Shown here piece after piece: positions 1-10,084 of a DNA stretch of 64,000 nt. The stretch covers positions 496,001 to 560,000 of the forward strand of contig NC_089466.1 in assembly GCF_029203305.1 (NCBI RefSeq), written 5' to 3'. A program made the translations under genes and the position numbers. The DNA comes from Yamadazyma tenuis (lineage: Eukaryota > Ascomycota > Pichiomycetes > Serinales > Debaryomycetaceae). The first letter of the stretch is position 1; each line of letters starts with the position of its first letter. Below the pieces are notes generated by a model. That model was not told the origin of the DNA, did no database searches, and was given only the letters and a program-made list of their open reading frames with translations.

Positions 1-572
1 CAGGACGTCATTTATACACTTCTGCGATATTTAGAACCTTGAATGAGCATCCATTTACTCTGTCCACGATTTTAAAAATTAAGGAGAGCGAAACTTAATA
101 CCAATCACGTGTGATATTCGGACTCAGGAAGTATGTAACCCATCCAGAAAACACTGCATATTACCCAAGATTTGGGGATGTGAAGCGAAGAACTAGGTAG
201 AATAGTGGACCCTAATCACCACACATATTGGCACCACATACAAGAAAACTAGAATTAGAAAGCACATTTCCATATTCCCCTGATTCCAGCCTGCAAAAGA
301 TAACGAAAGATCAACAATCTACCAAATACCCATAGACAGTAAGGAGCAACCTAAAGGAGATAATTCTGTATATCATACAAACTCACACTAAAAATGATCG
401 TTGTAGATCTATGCTTAAGCAATAAAGCACTTTACCAGATCCTTTGCTCTATATCTCATAGCTTGAACAGCAAAAGATCGCCACAAATTATACAACACTA
501 TAACAAATAGGATCCTTTTCTAAACTGAAAACATTCAAGTTTCGCATCACAAAACACTGGAAACCTAGTTTG

Positions 573-1199
573 ACCCAATCCTCATCAGTTCTCAATGAAT
601 TTATTCCAGGATTTGAGGCTTCAGAAATGTACAACATACATGCACTCTGAAAATGCCTCGCTTGAAGAAAATTGTTGCTGTAAACACTCTGGGATCTCTT
701 GAAACAAGTATCAAGCGGGACCAAGTGGAAAAACTATAATTTGGGGAAACAAAGTCATTAATCAGCATGATACTCCAGAACCCCCATCTAGATAAGTAAA
801 GGGAAGTACTTGACCTTAATGATTATTGATCATACTATAAGATAAGCTCGTGGTTGATAGCAAAATAAAAGTATGTAGATTGAAAGCAGCCTGAGATTGT
901 CAGCTCTAGTTTCCTTAACACGCAAATATCCAAACTACCACAGGATAAAACAACATTAATAAATGGCCATATAACAATACAAAATCTCTCTAGTTCGTAA
1001 ATATATATTTACAGTTAAACAGCAATCTTTCCATGGTTATCTCTATCTCTTAATCTGAAATATTGGTAACTCACTAGTAATGCTACTAAGATTTCCGTTC
1101 AATAAATGAGCAACGACCTTGGTATTATACCCGTAACCAGCACCACCCTTTAACTACTAGCAAATTAAACATATCAGGAAAGAAAGTAGACCAGGCATC
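573..1199 (+). repeat. Inverted repeat, left arm (627 bp)
   Basis: The reverse complement of this segment matches 2767-3394. Reading the two arms against each other, I count about six differences: three near the outer edge (about 582-590), one at about 1096, and one substitution plus a one-base indel near the inner edge. The central stretch of roughly 490 bp is identical. Similarity stops abruptly on both sides. Such near-identity in non-coding DNA implies recent duplication or continuing gene conversion between the arms. Confidence 0.95.
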
Positions 1200-2766
1200 A
1201 GAATTCAGCATTATTTACGACTTCTGCAAGTCTCCAAATAATATGTACTGCAAAAACACCAGGACATTAACACAAGTTTCCCACATTCGTTAAATGTATG
1301 GAATTACGTATCTAATTTAAAAAAAGCTATTTGAAAATATATTAGGTGGTTATTTGAAATGAACGTAGAATGTTCAAAACTGTTAGTAAATATTGTATTG
1401 CTGATGAGGGCTGACTGTGATAGTAATTTGATATATATACGGAACACGAACTCTTTTCGACTTGAAGTAAAATTACAAAATTTACTAGCGAACAATTACA
1501 TGTAGAAATTTCAAAGTATAAGTTGAAAGGAAAATGGGGAAGTGAATGGGTTCCAAAACATTCGTTAATTTTCAAATATCTATGAATAAAAATAGAATAC
1601 AACCCTTAGACTTAATGCACCTGATGTAAACAGTTAATTTATAGATAACCAACAAAACTTTCAAAAGTTAGTGATGTAAATGTTCACTATTGAAAGGGAA
1701 AAATGTAGATATATAAATTTTCTTTCATACAGACCCTTTAATATACTGTCACAGCTATTAAGCGTTGTGCGCTAACAGTGACAACCAAGTTCCATTCTTT
1801 TCTAAGGTACAAATCTATTGCTACAATATAGTCTTTGAGAACTACCCCTTTCGTTTTATATATTAAATAATGTTACTTTTCGTTACAAGGCAATGTATCC
1901 ATTGTTTTATATTTTCTAGAAAATATGATATCGTTACACACAAATTAATTAATTATTGGATTGCAAGTAAAATAATCATTAATCATTAACATAATGGTAA
2001 TATCTTCTTCTTTAGAATGTTCATACGGAAGTACAAAGTATATGACTACATAATATACTAAATACATAGAATTCACCGTTCCGGGTACAACAATGATGTT
2101 AAATTATATCATTCTGTTCATCATGTTGATGATTAGTGTTCGGTTAAAGATTGGTAAGCTATTTGATTGTTTTGAAGAAACTATTTTCCTACAATTATCG
2201 TACAATTATTGTAAATATTTCAGTTTTGTTACTTGGAATTACCCAGTAAATTGATATGATGTTTTCAATAAAGGTTAGTGTTTCATGTTGTCAAGTCTTT
2301 TTAATGATTGGCTAAAGTTTGTTTAGGTATTGAATGAGTTTAAGAGGGATACTAGCTTATTACTTGATATGATTTCCTTTTCTCGCACTAGGTAAGATTC
2401 ATTTTGCCTTTAGGTTTTCACTGAATGTTTAATAGACATAGCTTTTAGATATAGGAGTCCTTGATTGATGAATGTATGTTTGTCTTTTTTTAATTTTACA
2501 AGATTCTTAGGGCTATCAATAACCCTGTTCATAGTATGTTGGATAGTAAAGCCAAGGGCTGTTATTACAGTAGGGTGGTGAGGTCCTTGAATTATGACCG
2601 TATTACCGGGTTTTTGAAAATTGTTTCAGATCGATGAGTGGGTTTATCTTTTAATAACCTTGAGATATAAACAATGTTCTGACAATTATTGTTTTAATTT
2701 AATGCTTATCTTGGCATTTCTCAATTGTATTTAAAAAAAATTAAAAAAAAATATATGCTTAATGCA
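1200..2766. other. Spacer (mid core) between inverted repeat arms
   Basis: This 1567-bp unique sequence is AT-rich and has no credible ORF, no tRNA and no long terminal repeat structure that I can recognise. It includes many A/T homopolymer runs, for example a long A-rich tract at about 2731-2750. If the repeat is a centromere, this is the mid core expected to carry CENP-A chromatin. That assignment is inference. Confidence 0.5.
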
Positions 2767-3394
2767 GATGTCCTGGTCTTCTTTCTTTCCTGATATGTTT
2801 AATTTGCTAGTAGTTAAAGGGTGGTGCTGGTTACGGGTATAATACCAAGGTCGTTGCTCATTTATTGAACGGGAATCTTAGTAGCATTACTAGTGAGTTA
2901 CCAATATTTCAGATTAAGAGATAGAGATAACCATGGAAAGATTGCTGTTTAACTGTAAATATATATTTACGAACTAGAGAGATTTTGTATTGTTATATGG
3001 CCATTTATTAATGTTGTTTTATCCTGTGGTAGTTTGGATATTTGCGTGTTAAGGAAACTAGAGCTGACAATCTCAGGCTGCTTTCAATCTACATACTTTT
3101 ATTTTGCTATCAACCACGAGCTTATCTTATAGTATGATCAATAATCATTAAGGTCAAGTACTTCCCTTTACTTATCTAGATGGGGGTTCTGGAGTATCAT
3201 GCTGATTAATGACTTTGTTTCCCCAAATTATAGTTTTTCCACTTGGTCCCGCTTGATACTTGTTTCAAGAGATCCCAGAGTGTTTACAGCAACAATTTTC
3301 TTCAAGCGAGGCATTTTCAGAGTGCATGTATGTTGTACATTTCTGAAGCCTCAAATCCTGGAATAAATTCATTGAGGGCTGATGAAGATTGGGT
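2767..3394 (-). repeat. Inverted repeat, right arm (628 bp)
   Basis: This arm is the inverted copy of 573-1199 and is about 99% identical to it. An open frame of about 78 codons in the left arm (488-724, minus strand) is cut off early by a stop in this copy just past the outer repeat edge. The arm therefore does not look like a maintained gene. Confidence 0.95.
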
Positions 3395-4993
3395 ATTCTA
3401 ATTCGGTATGTTTCTTATATAATGAATGATGAATTCATTTGCTCTTGTTGTTGAATAGATTGAGGAAATAATTAGGGAAAGGGAAAGATGTGTAGTTTAC
3501 GATTTTTCCACGTACATAGGGCGTTATTGAAATTCGAAAATTAATCAAATGTGGAACTTCACTGGTAAAGACTTGTCTCTTTTGAGCAGGCATACACTCT
3601 CATCTCGTTCTTATGTTGAACAACATCATCATTTAAATATTTTGTTTGTGGGTACAAGTTATATCTTTGTATCTGTTTGTGCCAGACTCGAATATACTTA
3701 AATTTCAGCATGCTTGATGCGTTTGAATACCTTCTCTTTTTGTTTGTACTGGGTGTTTCTTGACTTTGTCTTATTTTATAGCCCTGTCGGGGTTGTATCT
3801 TGAGAGAAATGGTTGTTGTTAGAAGGACTTTACAAGGTGACAGTACTCTTGTTGTAGCTTTGTGCTGATCCGCAAACAGGATATCTACTGATCAACATAA
3901 AGGCGGTAGCAACTAAATACCTTTTGAATTCAGAGGCTTTTGTCGTCTAGTTGCTTGATGGGATTGGAAAACTATCTTGTAATATCTTGAGATATTATAT
4001 CTTCTCCTTGGTGTATTTTTACAACTCTAGTGATTCATCTCCAGGGTATGTTTAATATATCACTAGCTTCTACAACTCGTCGACTAAAAGGAAAACGTTT
4101 AGCGTAGACCAAGATGATTTTCAAATATCTTTTCAGAAATTAGATTTTGTATTTCATGATTAATATGAAGTAGGTGATTGTTAGCTTTTGCTGGTAGTGA
4201 CTAGGCAATAGATAAATACAATAAAAAATCAATCTCTGTCAACATGGTGAGGTATGGTGATTCTCCAGTGATATGGTCATCAAAGAATCAAACACATAGT
4301 TCAGTTTGTGAAGCTGAATACTAAGTATTGAGATAGAAAAAGATTAAATGTCAAATTTAATGCAATAAAAATTTTAAAATTGGCAAATATTAGATATAAA
4401 TGAATAACCAAATAGATTTTAATATTATTGATTACATTACAAAATCGATAGAGCCACTAACATTGTTAGAGTACTATATATACAAGACTAAGATCGATCA
4501 ATGGTTCCATTAATCTCTCTGAAAGTACTTCTTGCAACTCCTCTTATGGACAAGGAAATCATATTGGATTGTCGGATAGGATAATTTTCGATATTTATAA
4601 GATTGATAGGTGATATTGGAATAGAAGAAAGTAAAGCTCATCCTCCTTTGAATTATTTATCTCACACGCAACACCGTAATGCATTGTTATCAGCAACTAC
4701 TGAAAAGTAAGAATTCAAGGCTACTGGCTGTTAGATGAGCTTGTACTTAACGGGAAAGTGGATCCTTGAAAAGATGATGGACGTGCCTGTATGATTGACT
4801 TGAACAGTCGATTGAACAGGAACGGGGTTCACTAATATTACTTCAACTGATAGTATATACGTCTCTTTCACCTCAACCATGATCTTCACTCACTATGTGA
4901 TAATACGTGTCCTTACCACCAACAGTATCAGTATTTCCACATAATAAGATTTCGCGGGTGAGTCGCATCTCATCAAAAATTTTTTAATACTTG
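3395..4993. other. Non-coding flank between inverted repeat and PXR1
   Basis: This is 1.6 kb of AT-rich sequence with no supportable ORF or RNA gene. It includes the promoter of PXR1 at its right end. Nothing in it matches the inverted repeat arms or the left flank (1-572). Confidence 0.6.
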
Positions 4994-5887
4994 ATGGGGC
5001 TTGCTGGAACAAAGGTTAAACAGAGATTCGGATTGGATCCTAGAAATACAAACTGGTCCAATGATACGACTAGATTTGGTCATCAGCATTTGGAAAAACT
5101 TGGCTGGAAGCCTGGAAAGGGGTTGGGTTTAGTCGGTCACGCTTTGACTACCCACGTTAAGGTGTCAATAAAGGATGATAATTTGGGTTTGGGAGCGAAG
5201 ATGAAGAAGAAAGACAAAGAATTGCTTAATGATGATGTTGCATACGGGCTAGATGCGTTTCAAAGGATCTTAGGCAGATTAAATGGGAATGAAACACAAG
5301 TCAATCAAGAACTTGAGAGAAGTAGAAAAGAAAAAATAATAAATGGTAAACTTGGTATCCAGTTCATCAAAGGTGATGTTTTGAAGAGTACTTGGGATTC
5401 AGAGATGAAACAATTGAAAGAGATACCAGAAAAGGCAACACAAGAAAAGAAAAGAAAACACGAAGACCATGGTGAGTTCCAGGGGATGAAGATAAAAAAA
5501 GTGAAGAAGAAAAACCTGAAGGAAAGTAAACAGAAAGAAAAGAAACTAAACAAAGATAGAGTACTGAAATCGCTGAAATCAAAAAAGTCAAAAACGAAGG
5601 ATAATAGAGAAGAAAACAAACTGGCGAAAGATAGAGGATTGATAATAAAAAAGTCAAAATCGAAAGATAATAGAGAAGAAAAGAGCAGCAAGGATATAGA
5701 TGAACTGATCTCTGATAAAAAGAAAAGCAAGAAGAAACAAAATCAGAAGAATGAAGATACTGCAGAAATGCTGCAACCAGTTGCCATATCATCTAGATTA
5801 TCGGCACGTTCTAAATATATCAAACAAAAGAAAGCGTCCATCATGGATCCTAAACTACTTAACGAAATTTTTATGATTACAAAATAG
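4994..5887 (+). CDS. PXR1: Pxr1/Gno1 G-patch nucleolar protein
   Basis: Pxr1 acts in the nucleolus in pre-rRNA and snoRNA 3' end processing; its G-patch activates the DEAH helicase Prp43. The 297-residue product starts MGLAGTKVKQRFGLDPRN, almost the yeast Pxr1 N-terminus. The G-patch (about residues 25-72) contains FGHQxLEKxGWKPGKGLGL. A lysine-rich low-complexity half follows, with an internal near-duplication around residues 195-235 (KSKxKDNREE repeated). The conserved C-terminal tail ends LLNEIFMITK. I start at ATG 4994; the frame opens one codon earlier at TTG. The lysine-rich tail holds several CTG codons, one of which aligns with serine in the neighbouring internal repeat. It is convergent with the next gene, with 37 bp between stop codons. 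Confidence 0.95.
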   Translation: MGLAGTKVKQRFGLDPRNTNWSNDTTRFGHQHLEKLGWKPGKGLGLVGHALTTHVKVSIKDDNLGLGAKMKKKDKELLNDDVAYGLDAFQRILGRLNGNETQVNQELERSRKEKIINGKLGIQFIKGDVLKSTWDSEMKQLKEIPEKATQEKKRKHEDHGEFQGMKIKKVKKKNLKESKQKEKKLNKDRVLKSLKSKKSKTKDNREENKLAKDRGLIIKKSKSKDNREEKSSKDIDELISDKKKSKKKQNQKNEDTAEMLQPVAISSRLSARSKYIKQKKASIMDPKLLNEIFMITK

Positions 5888-5924
5888 ATGAGGTCAAAAA
5901 CTACATAAAAAAATATAGATTTAT

Positions 5925-7535
5925 TTAATCGAACAAAACAAAGCTGATACCTCCAATAAATGAAGTAATAATGGTGGTTATACCAATTAACTGGCTTATT
6001 GACCAAGACTCGACAATAGTTGCAGATGAGCCTTTGCTGTTAGAAGAGTCTGAATCAGCAGTTCCAGAAGCACCGGATCCAGAACCAGAAGTACTTCCAG
6101 AGCTTGATTCGCCAGATTCTGAAGCTTCAGAGGACGCACAAGTAGCATCGGTTTTGGCGTCTTTGTTAATCGAAGCAGATCCGCTGAAGTCACAAGCTGA
6201 TTTGTCTTCATTTTGATCCTTATAGTATGCATTCAAGACATAGGACAATTTGTCTTCATCAGAACAGAATGAATAATCACCATATTTTCCCTTTTTACCG
6301 TCACTTGATATATCACTACAGTCAATCTTATCACAGATATAGCCGTACAAATCACTGTAATCAGAAGTATCAACATCGTCGGCGAGGACACAACTCAAAC
6401 TCAGAGCCATACATTTACAGACTTCCAGGTCTGGAGTTGGGGGCAACTTGGTGGATGCAGACCAGGTAGCCGCTGAGGTTGGACAAGCAATAGTAGAAGC
6501 CGAATCAGAAACTTCTGAGGACTGTGCCAAAGATGGCGAAATGTTGTTCATCTCAGAGGAATAGTACTTGAAATCGCTCAAAGTTTTAACAGTATCACCA
6601 TCAACTGAAACCAATCCATAATCGTTATCCTCCTGAAAGTACATATAAACAATACCACCAGACCATACGTCTGTCATATCATCTCCATAAATTGTACCAA
6701 TCTCTGTAAACTTTCTAGGTCTCTCAGCATTACATCCATATTCAGAAAAGAAGATAGGAATTGAAAGGTTCTTGTATTCTTCAGTACGAGCTTCATAACC
6801 AGAGCTTTTGAAAGAAGAATCTCCACACCATTCATACATATTAATACCAAAAAAATCGGCACTTTCATCCAGATCTCCACATGCAAAGTAGTCAGCAATA
6901 GCGACCCTAATATCTTCATCATCATTTGAAGAATATCCAACAGGAATTGATCTATACTTCTTATCAGACATATATTTTTTTGTATCCCTTACAGCAGCTT
7001 TAACAAATGCTGAAGCATCGGTGTTACTTTTGTTATTGCTGACTTCATTACCAGCAAAGAAACCCAAAACATTCGTGTAATTGGCAAACATATCAACAAC
7101 ATTAGTGTATCTTTCATATAAATCGAGGTTCCATTCTGGAGATTCTCGGTTAATGGATTTGTCTGGTTCCGACAAATCAGCAATGATGTAAATCCCAGCA
7201 TCGGCAAACGTTTTCATACACTCATCGTGGTTCAAACTTGTATTAACAGCGTAAACTCTTAAGGCATTAGTATTTGATTCTTGGAAGTACTTAACATCTC
7301 TTTTACAAGAATCTGGATCTGCCAAGGGGTCATTAATTGAAGTGGAACCACCATCAGCAGTGCTATTGGCAGTATTTTCCTGGTAAGCAATACCCCTGAT
7401 TAAAAATTGAGTACCGTTGTCTTTGAAAAAAAACTTGTTGCCCACAACCTCAATCTCGGACAATTCGTCGGCAGTTGTAAGATTAAGCAAGCTTAATAAG
7501 AGGCATAAGAGAACGAAGGAAAAGTTTCTTAACAT
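5925..7535 (-). CDS. GAS1: GPI-anchored beta-1,3-glucanosyltransferase (PHR1/PHR2, Gas1 family)
   Basis: This GH72 enzyme elongates beta-1,3-glucan at the plasma membrane and cell wall. The 536-residue protein has a signal peptide (about residues 1-22), then a GH72 domain (about 27-335) with both catalytic glutamates visible: E164 in AGNEVSN and E265 in FFSEYGCN. A cysteine-rich X8/CBM43 module follows (about 375-475, CKCM...CDKIDC...CDFSGSAS). Then come a Ser/Gly-rich stretch and a hydrophobic C-terminal GPI-addition signal. The closest resemblance I recognise is to C. albicans PHR1/PHR2, the pH-regulated pair, but I cannot tell which. I start at ATG 7535; the frame extends upstream only to a TTG. 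A TATAAATA box lies 55 bp upstream. Confidence 0.93.
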   Translation of the reverse strand: MLRNFSFVLLCLLLSLLNLTTADELSEIEVVGNKFFFKDNGTQFLIRGIAYQENTANSTADGGSTSINDPLADPDSCKRDVKYFQESNTNALRVYAVNTSLNHDECMKTFADAGIYIIADLSEPDKSINRESPEWNLDLYERYTNVVDMFANYTNVLGFFAGNEVSNNKSNTDASAFVKAAVRDTKKYMSDKKYRSIPVGYSSNDDEDIRVAIADYFACGDLDESADFFGINMYEWCGDSSFKSSGYEARTEEYKNLSIPIFFSEYGCNAERPRKFTEIGTIYGDDMTDVWSGGIVYMYFQEDNDYGLVSVDGDTVKTLSDFKYYSSEMNNISPSLAQSSEVSDSASTIACPTSAATWSASTKLPPTPDLEVCKCMALSLSCVLADDVDTSDYSDLYGYICDKIDCSDISSDGKKGKYGDYSFCSDEDKLSYVLNAYYKDQNEDKSACDFSGSASINKDAKTDATCASSEASESGESSSGSTSGSGSGASGTADSDSSNSKGSSATIVESWSISQLIGITTIITSFIGGISFVLFD

Positions 7536-8216
7536 TGTTAACGATAGTTTAGATAATACAGAACGTGAATTCGACCGGCGGATCAAATTTATTTATACAA
7601 TTTCAAGATCAACACACACGAAATGAAGAATCACACAAAACACGGTCCAGTTTGCCGTTTCTACAAAAGTGGGCTATAAATAACTTGAACACTGGTCCCT
7701 ATTAATGGATACTCTTTTGACCAATAATGTTTTTCTAAACAAACTTAACATTTTGATCTCTGATACAGATGTTGAAGTGAACGTAAGTGCTAGAAATCGC
7801 ATGCCTGTGTGAAGTGCAACCTTTGTCCCAATTAGGAATATTCACCTCGAGTTTAGTTGCTTTCTAGAAATGAATCAAACTTGGGAATGTATGTAACAAA
7901 TGCAGGTACACAGGAGCTTGTATTTAATGGTGGCGATGTTTTGCCGACGTGAAACTCGACTAGAGTGTTGTTTATATCAAATAATAGACGAGAAGAGAAT
8001 CTAGATGACGGTAGTGCTAGCGCAAATGCAAAGAGAGACAATTATGCATTTTTCAATAAGCGTATCTAGTGTTTAACCAAGTATACCGCATTTCTAAAGT
8101 GCCCCCTGGTGGTGCCCTCTTTGGTTTCTAGAAAGCTTCAACAAAATGTCCGCTCTTGCATGCGAGATATCTTTTTTTGCGAAATTGATTTGTTGCAAAA
8201 TCCACAGACATAAGAC
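7536..8216. promoter_or_regulatory. Divergent intergenic region, GAS1-family gene / cysteine-rich protein
   Basis: This 681-bp region drives two cell-surface genes in opposite directions. Apart from the TATA box at 7590-7597, I see a partial heat-shock-like array (TTC/GAA/TTC at 8126-8139) whose last spacing is one base too long. I found no Rim101-type GCCAAG site. No RNA gene is visible. Confidence 0.5.
7590..7597 (-). promoter_or_regulatory. TATA box of the GAS1-family gene
   Basis: TATAAATA reads on the minus strand 55 bp upstream of ATG 7535. Motif and spacing suit a yeast core promoter. No experimental support. Confidence 0.5.
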
Positions 8217-8927
8217 ATGATGAAATTCAGCTGTATTACAACATTTGTTTTCTTACTTGGGTGTGTGACTAGTTCAAAGAACCTTGAGTTTGGAACATAT
8301 GTAAACCCTAATCCTAGACCTTATGAAAGGTGTTCTTCTCCTGATTTGATTAAGTTATCTTCCTGCTGTAATGTTGTTCTCACTAAGCTTGATGATTGCA
8401 AAGCTAATGATTTAGCTTGTGAGTGTTGTGCTTTGCAAAGTATACAACAGGAATGCTTTAATATTTGTCCAGGTAATCCATCAACTAATTTCTTGACAGT
8501 GTTGTACCAAGATTGTGCCCCTTTGAACGATATAAATGCCTGTTCCTTACCCTTCAAAAAAAGTAATGAATTGCCACAAAAAACACAAAGGTTAAAGGAA
8601 AAATTTGAAAATGACAAAGAAGGAGGCATCTACGAGAAAGACGTCAAGGGACAACCTGCTATTTTCAAGTCTAAGGTATCTGGTAAGGCTTCCACCAGAC
8701 AAGAAGAAGGGGAGTTTTTCATAGGAGGTGATACAGAGAGACAACCAAAAAACATTGAAGATGGATTGGGAACGAAGAACGAAACTTATTTTGACAAAGA
8801 CGCCGTGATTGCCGAGTCTAACATCACGAAAAGCAGTTCAAGTGCTGTTTCCAATTTATTGGACGTGAGCCTAGTTACCTCAATATGCTTGGGGTTGTCA
8901 CTTTTACTATGCACCTATTTAATTTAA
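8217..8927 (+). CDS. Cysteine-rich secreted, probably GPI-anchored protein
   Basis: I do not recognise a named family. The 236-residue product starts with MM and a hydrophobic signal peptide (to about residue 20). A cysteine-dense domain follows (about 39-108) with the order C, CC, C, C, C-x-CC, C, C, C, C. The middle is hydrophilic, with NET and NIT glycosylation sequons. A hydrophobic C-terminal tail after a Ser-rich stretch looks like a GPI signal. These features suggest a cell-wall or plasma-membrane protein. It is divergent from the glucanosyltransferase and convergent with ERG26, with 15 bp between stop codons. The cysteine pattern does not obviously fit the eight-cysteine CFEM spacing, so I leave the function open. 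Confidence 0.8.
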   Translation: MMKFSCITTFVFLLGCVTSSKNLEFGTYVNPNPRPYERCSSPDLIKLSSCCNVVLTKLDDCKANDLACECCALQSIQQECFNICPGNPSTNFLTVLYQDCAPLNDINACSLPFKKSNELPQKTQRLKEKFENDKEGGIYEKDVKGQPAIFKSKVSGKASTRQEEGEFFIGGDTERQPKNIEDGLGTKNETYFDKDAVIAESNITKSSSSAVSNLLDVSLVTSICLGLSLLLCTYLI

Positions 8928-8942
8928 GTCAAACAAAATTAC

Positions 8943-9980
8943 TTATTCATTCATCCAGTCCAAAGTGTATCTAATTCCCTCTGAAATACTGACAGCAGGA
9001 TTGTAGCCCAAGAGTTCTTTAGCCTTCGAAATATCATGGTAACGATAGGCATTAGAGATTTTGACCCTAAACACCGTTAAACCTCCTTCTTTTCCTGTGA
9101 GCTTTGCAATATTCTGACTGATGAACCCAATTAAGATACCAATTGGCTTACTTATCACAATATTTCTATCAGCGACGAAGCCATCAGCCTTCCAAACAGC
9201 TCTTGCCAAAGTCCAGAAATAACAAGGTTCATCATTAGTAATGAAGAATGTATGCCCAGATATTAAACTTGCTTTTGAAGGAATCAAAATTTTCTGTGCT
9301 GCAAGGACATGGGCATCAGCAACGTTTCCTACGAAGGTCCAATCGAAGAGGTTATTATTGTCACCAACCTGAAACTTGAATTGACCAGCACGGGCAACAT
9401 CTCTGAGACCAGGGACAAGTTGCCTATCTCCTGGGCCAAAGATACCAGCGGGTCTCAAGCATACAGTCAAGAAATCTTCGGAGTTACTAGCCATAACGGC
9501 TCGTTCTGCAATTTCTTTTGTTCTATTATAACCATCCATGTGGACTTTTGGATATGGCCAACTTTCATTAGCATTACGTATATCCTCTCCGTTGAAGATA
9601 ACACCAGCAGAGGAGGTGTATACCATGGCCTTCACTTTCAATTTTTTAGCCGTTTCAAGCAAGTTGATGGTGCCTTCAACGTTGACCTTCTGATATACAG
9701 AATCAGAATTCCCATGAACAGGAGAAGCCGAGTGAACGATTACATCACATTTTGAGGCTTTTATAGCTGCTGCCACATCTTCAGGGGAGGTTAAATCACC
9801 TTTGTGAAACCGAATCGAACTTTTGTCGAAGGTAAAGTAGCTTGAAATGGTGTCGGGAATTGGGCGAATGTCAAACACATGAATCTTTGTTTTTGGACAT
9901 CCTTTGGTGAACTGCTCAATCAAGTGAAGTCCCAAGAATCCTGATCCTCCAACAAGGAGTACAGATTGAAGCTCAGACAT
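8943..9980 (-). CDS. ERG26: C-3 sterol dehydrogenase (C-4 decarboxylase)
   Basis: Erg26 is the NAD(P)-dependent 3-beta-hydroxysteroid dehydrogenase that oxidises and decarboxylates 4-carboxysterols. It works with Erg25, Erg27 and the scaffold Erg28 at the endoplasmic reticulum in ergosterol synthesis. The 345-residue protein has the dinucleotide-binding motif GGSGFLG at residues 11-17. The short-chain dehydrogenase pair Y151-x3-K155 (YNRTK) is present, and the family signature LRPAGIFGPGDRQLVPG follows at about 175-191. Length matches S. cerevisiae Erg26 (349). The ATG at 9980 opens directly into the Rossmann fold. The promoter lies between it and NUP60 (about 100 bp to the NUP60 stop). Confidence 0.95.
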   Translation of the reverse strand: MSELQSVLLVGGSGFLGLHLIEQFTKGCPKTKIHVFDIRPIPDTISSYFTFDKSSIRFHKGDLTSPEDVAAAIKASKCDVIVHSASPVHGNSDSVYQKVNVEGTINLLETAKKLKVKAMVYTSSAGVIFNGEDIRNANESWPYPKVHMDGYNRTKEIAERAVMASNSEDFLTVCLRPAGIFGPGDRQLVPGLRDVARAGQFKFQVGDNNNLFDWTFVGNVADAHVLAAQKILIPSKASLISGHTFFITNDEPCYFWTLARAVWKADGFVADRNIVISKPIGILIGFISQNIAKLTGKEGGLTVFRVKISNAYRYHDISKAKELLGYNPAVSISEGIRYTLDWMNE

Positions 9981-10084
9981 ATCAGGCTAATTGTGCGATC
10001 GTATAATCTGTTTGAACTTCAACGCGAGAAAATTACATGGTATACACACGAAAACGACGCCATTTTAATTGTACACAGTAGATG

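Larger units (their letters stand above)
1..4993. other. Gene-free AT-rich region, candidate regional centromere
   Basis: No credible coding sequence, tRNA or transposon protein is visible over almost 5 kb, whereas other gaps in the window run from about 10 bp to 1.4 kb. The longest open frames are short and begin at non-ATG codons or lack any recognisable motif. The sequence is visibly richer in A/T runs than the flanking genes. Inside lies a long inverted repeat (573-1199 and 2767-3394) around a unique spacer. A gene-poor, GC-poor interval of a few kb with homogenised inverted repeats is the known architecture of centromeres in Candida tropicalis and C. parapsilosis and of some C. albicans centromeres. 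The centromere call is inference from architecture; an old fold-back element or another chromosomal landmark remains possible. The left edge of the gene-free region is not reached in this window. Confidence 0.55.

Noticed and set aside
488..724. Open frame of 78 codons in the left repeat arm as a gene
   Set aside because: It starts at a non-ATG codon or late Met, the copy in the right arm is cut by an early stop, and no motif is recognisable.
573..3394. DNA transposon with 630-bp terminal inverted repeats
   Set aside because: The spacer has no transposase-like frame, and I see no target-site duplication at the outer edges. A non-autonomous fold-back element cannot be fully excluded, so it is kept as the alternative to the centromere call.
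5305..5792. Long minus-strand frames opposite PXR1
   Set aside because: They are shadows of the lysine-rich AAG/AAA codons of PXR1, giving Ser/Phe/Leu-rich nonsense.
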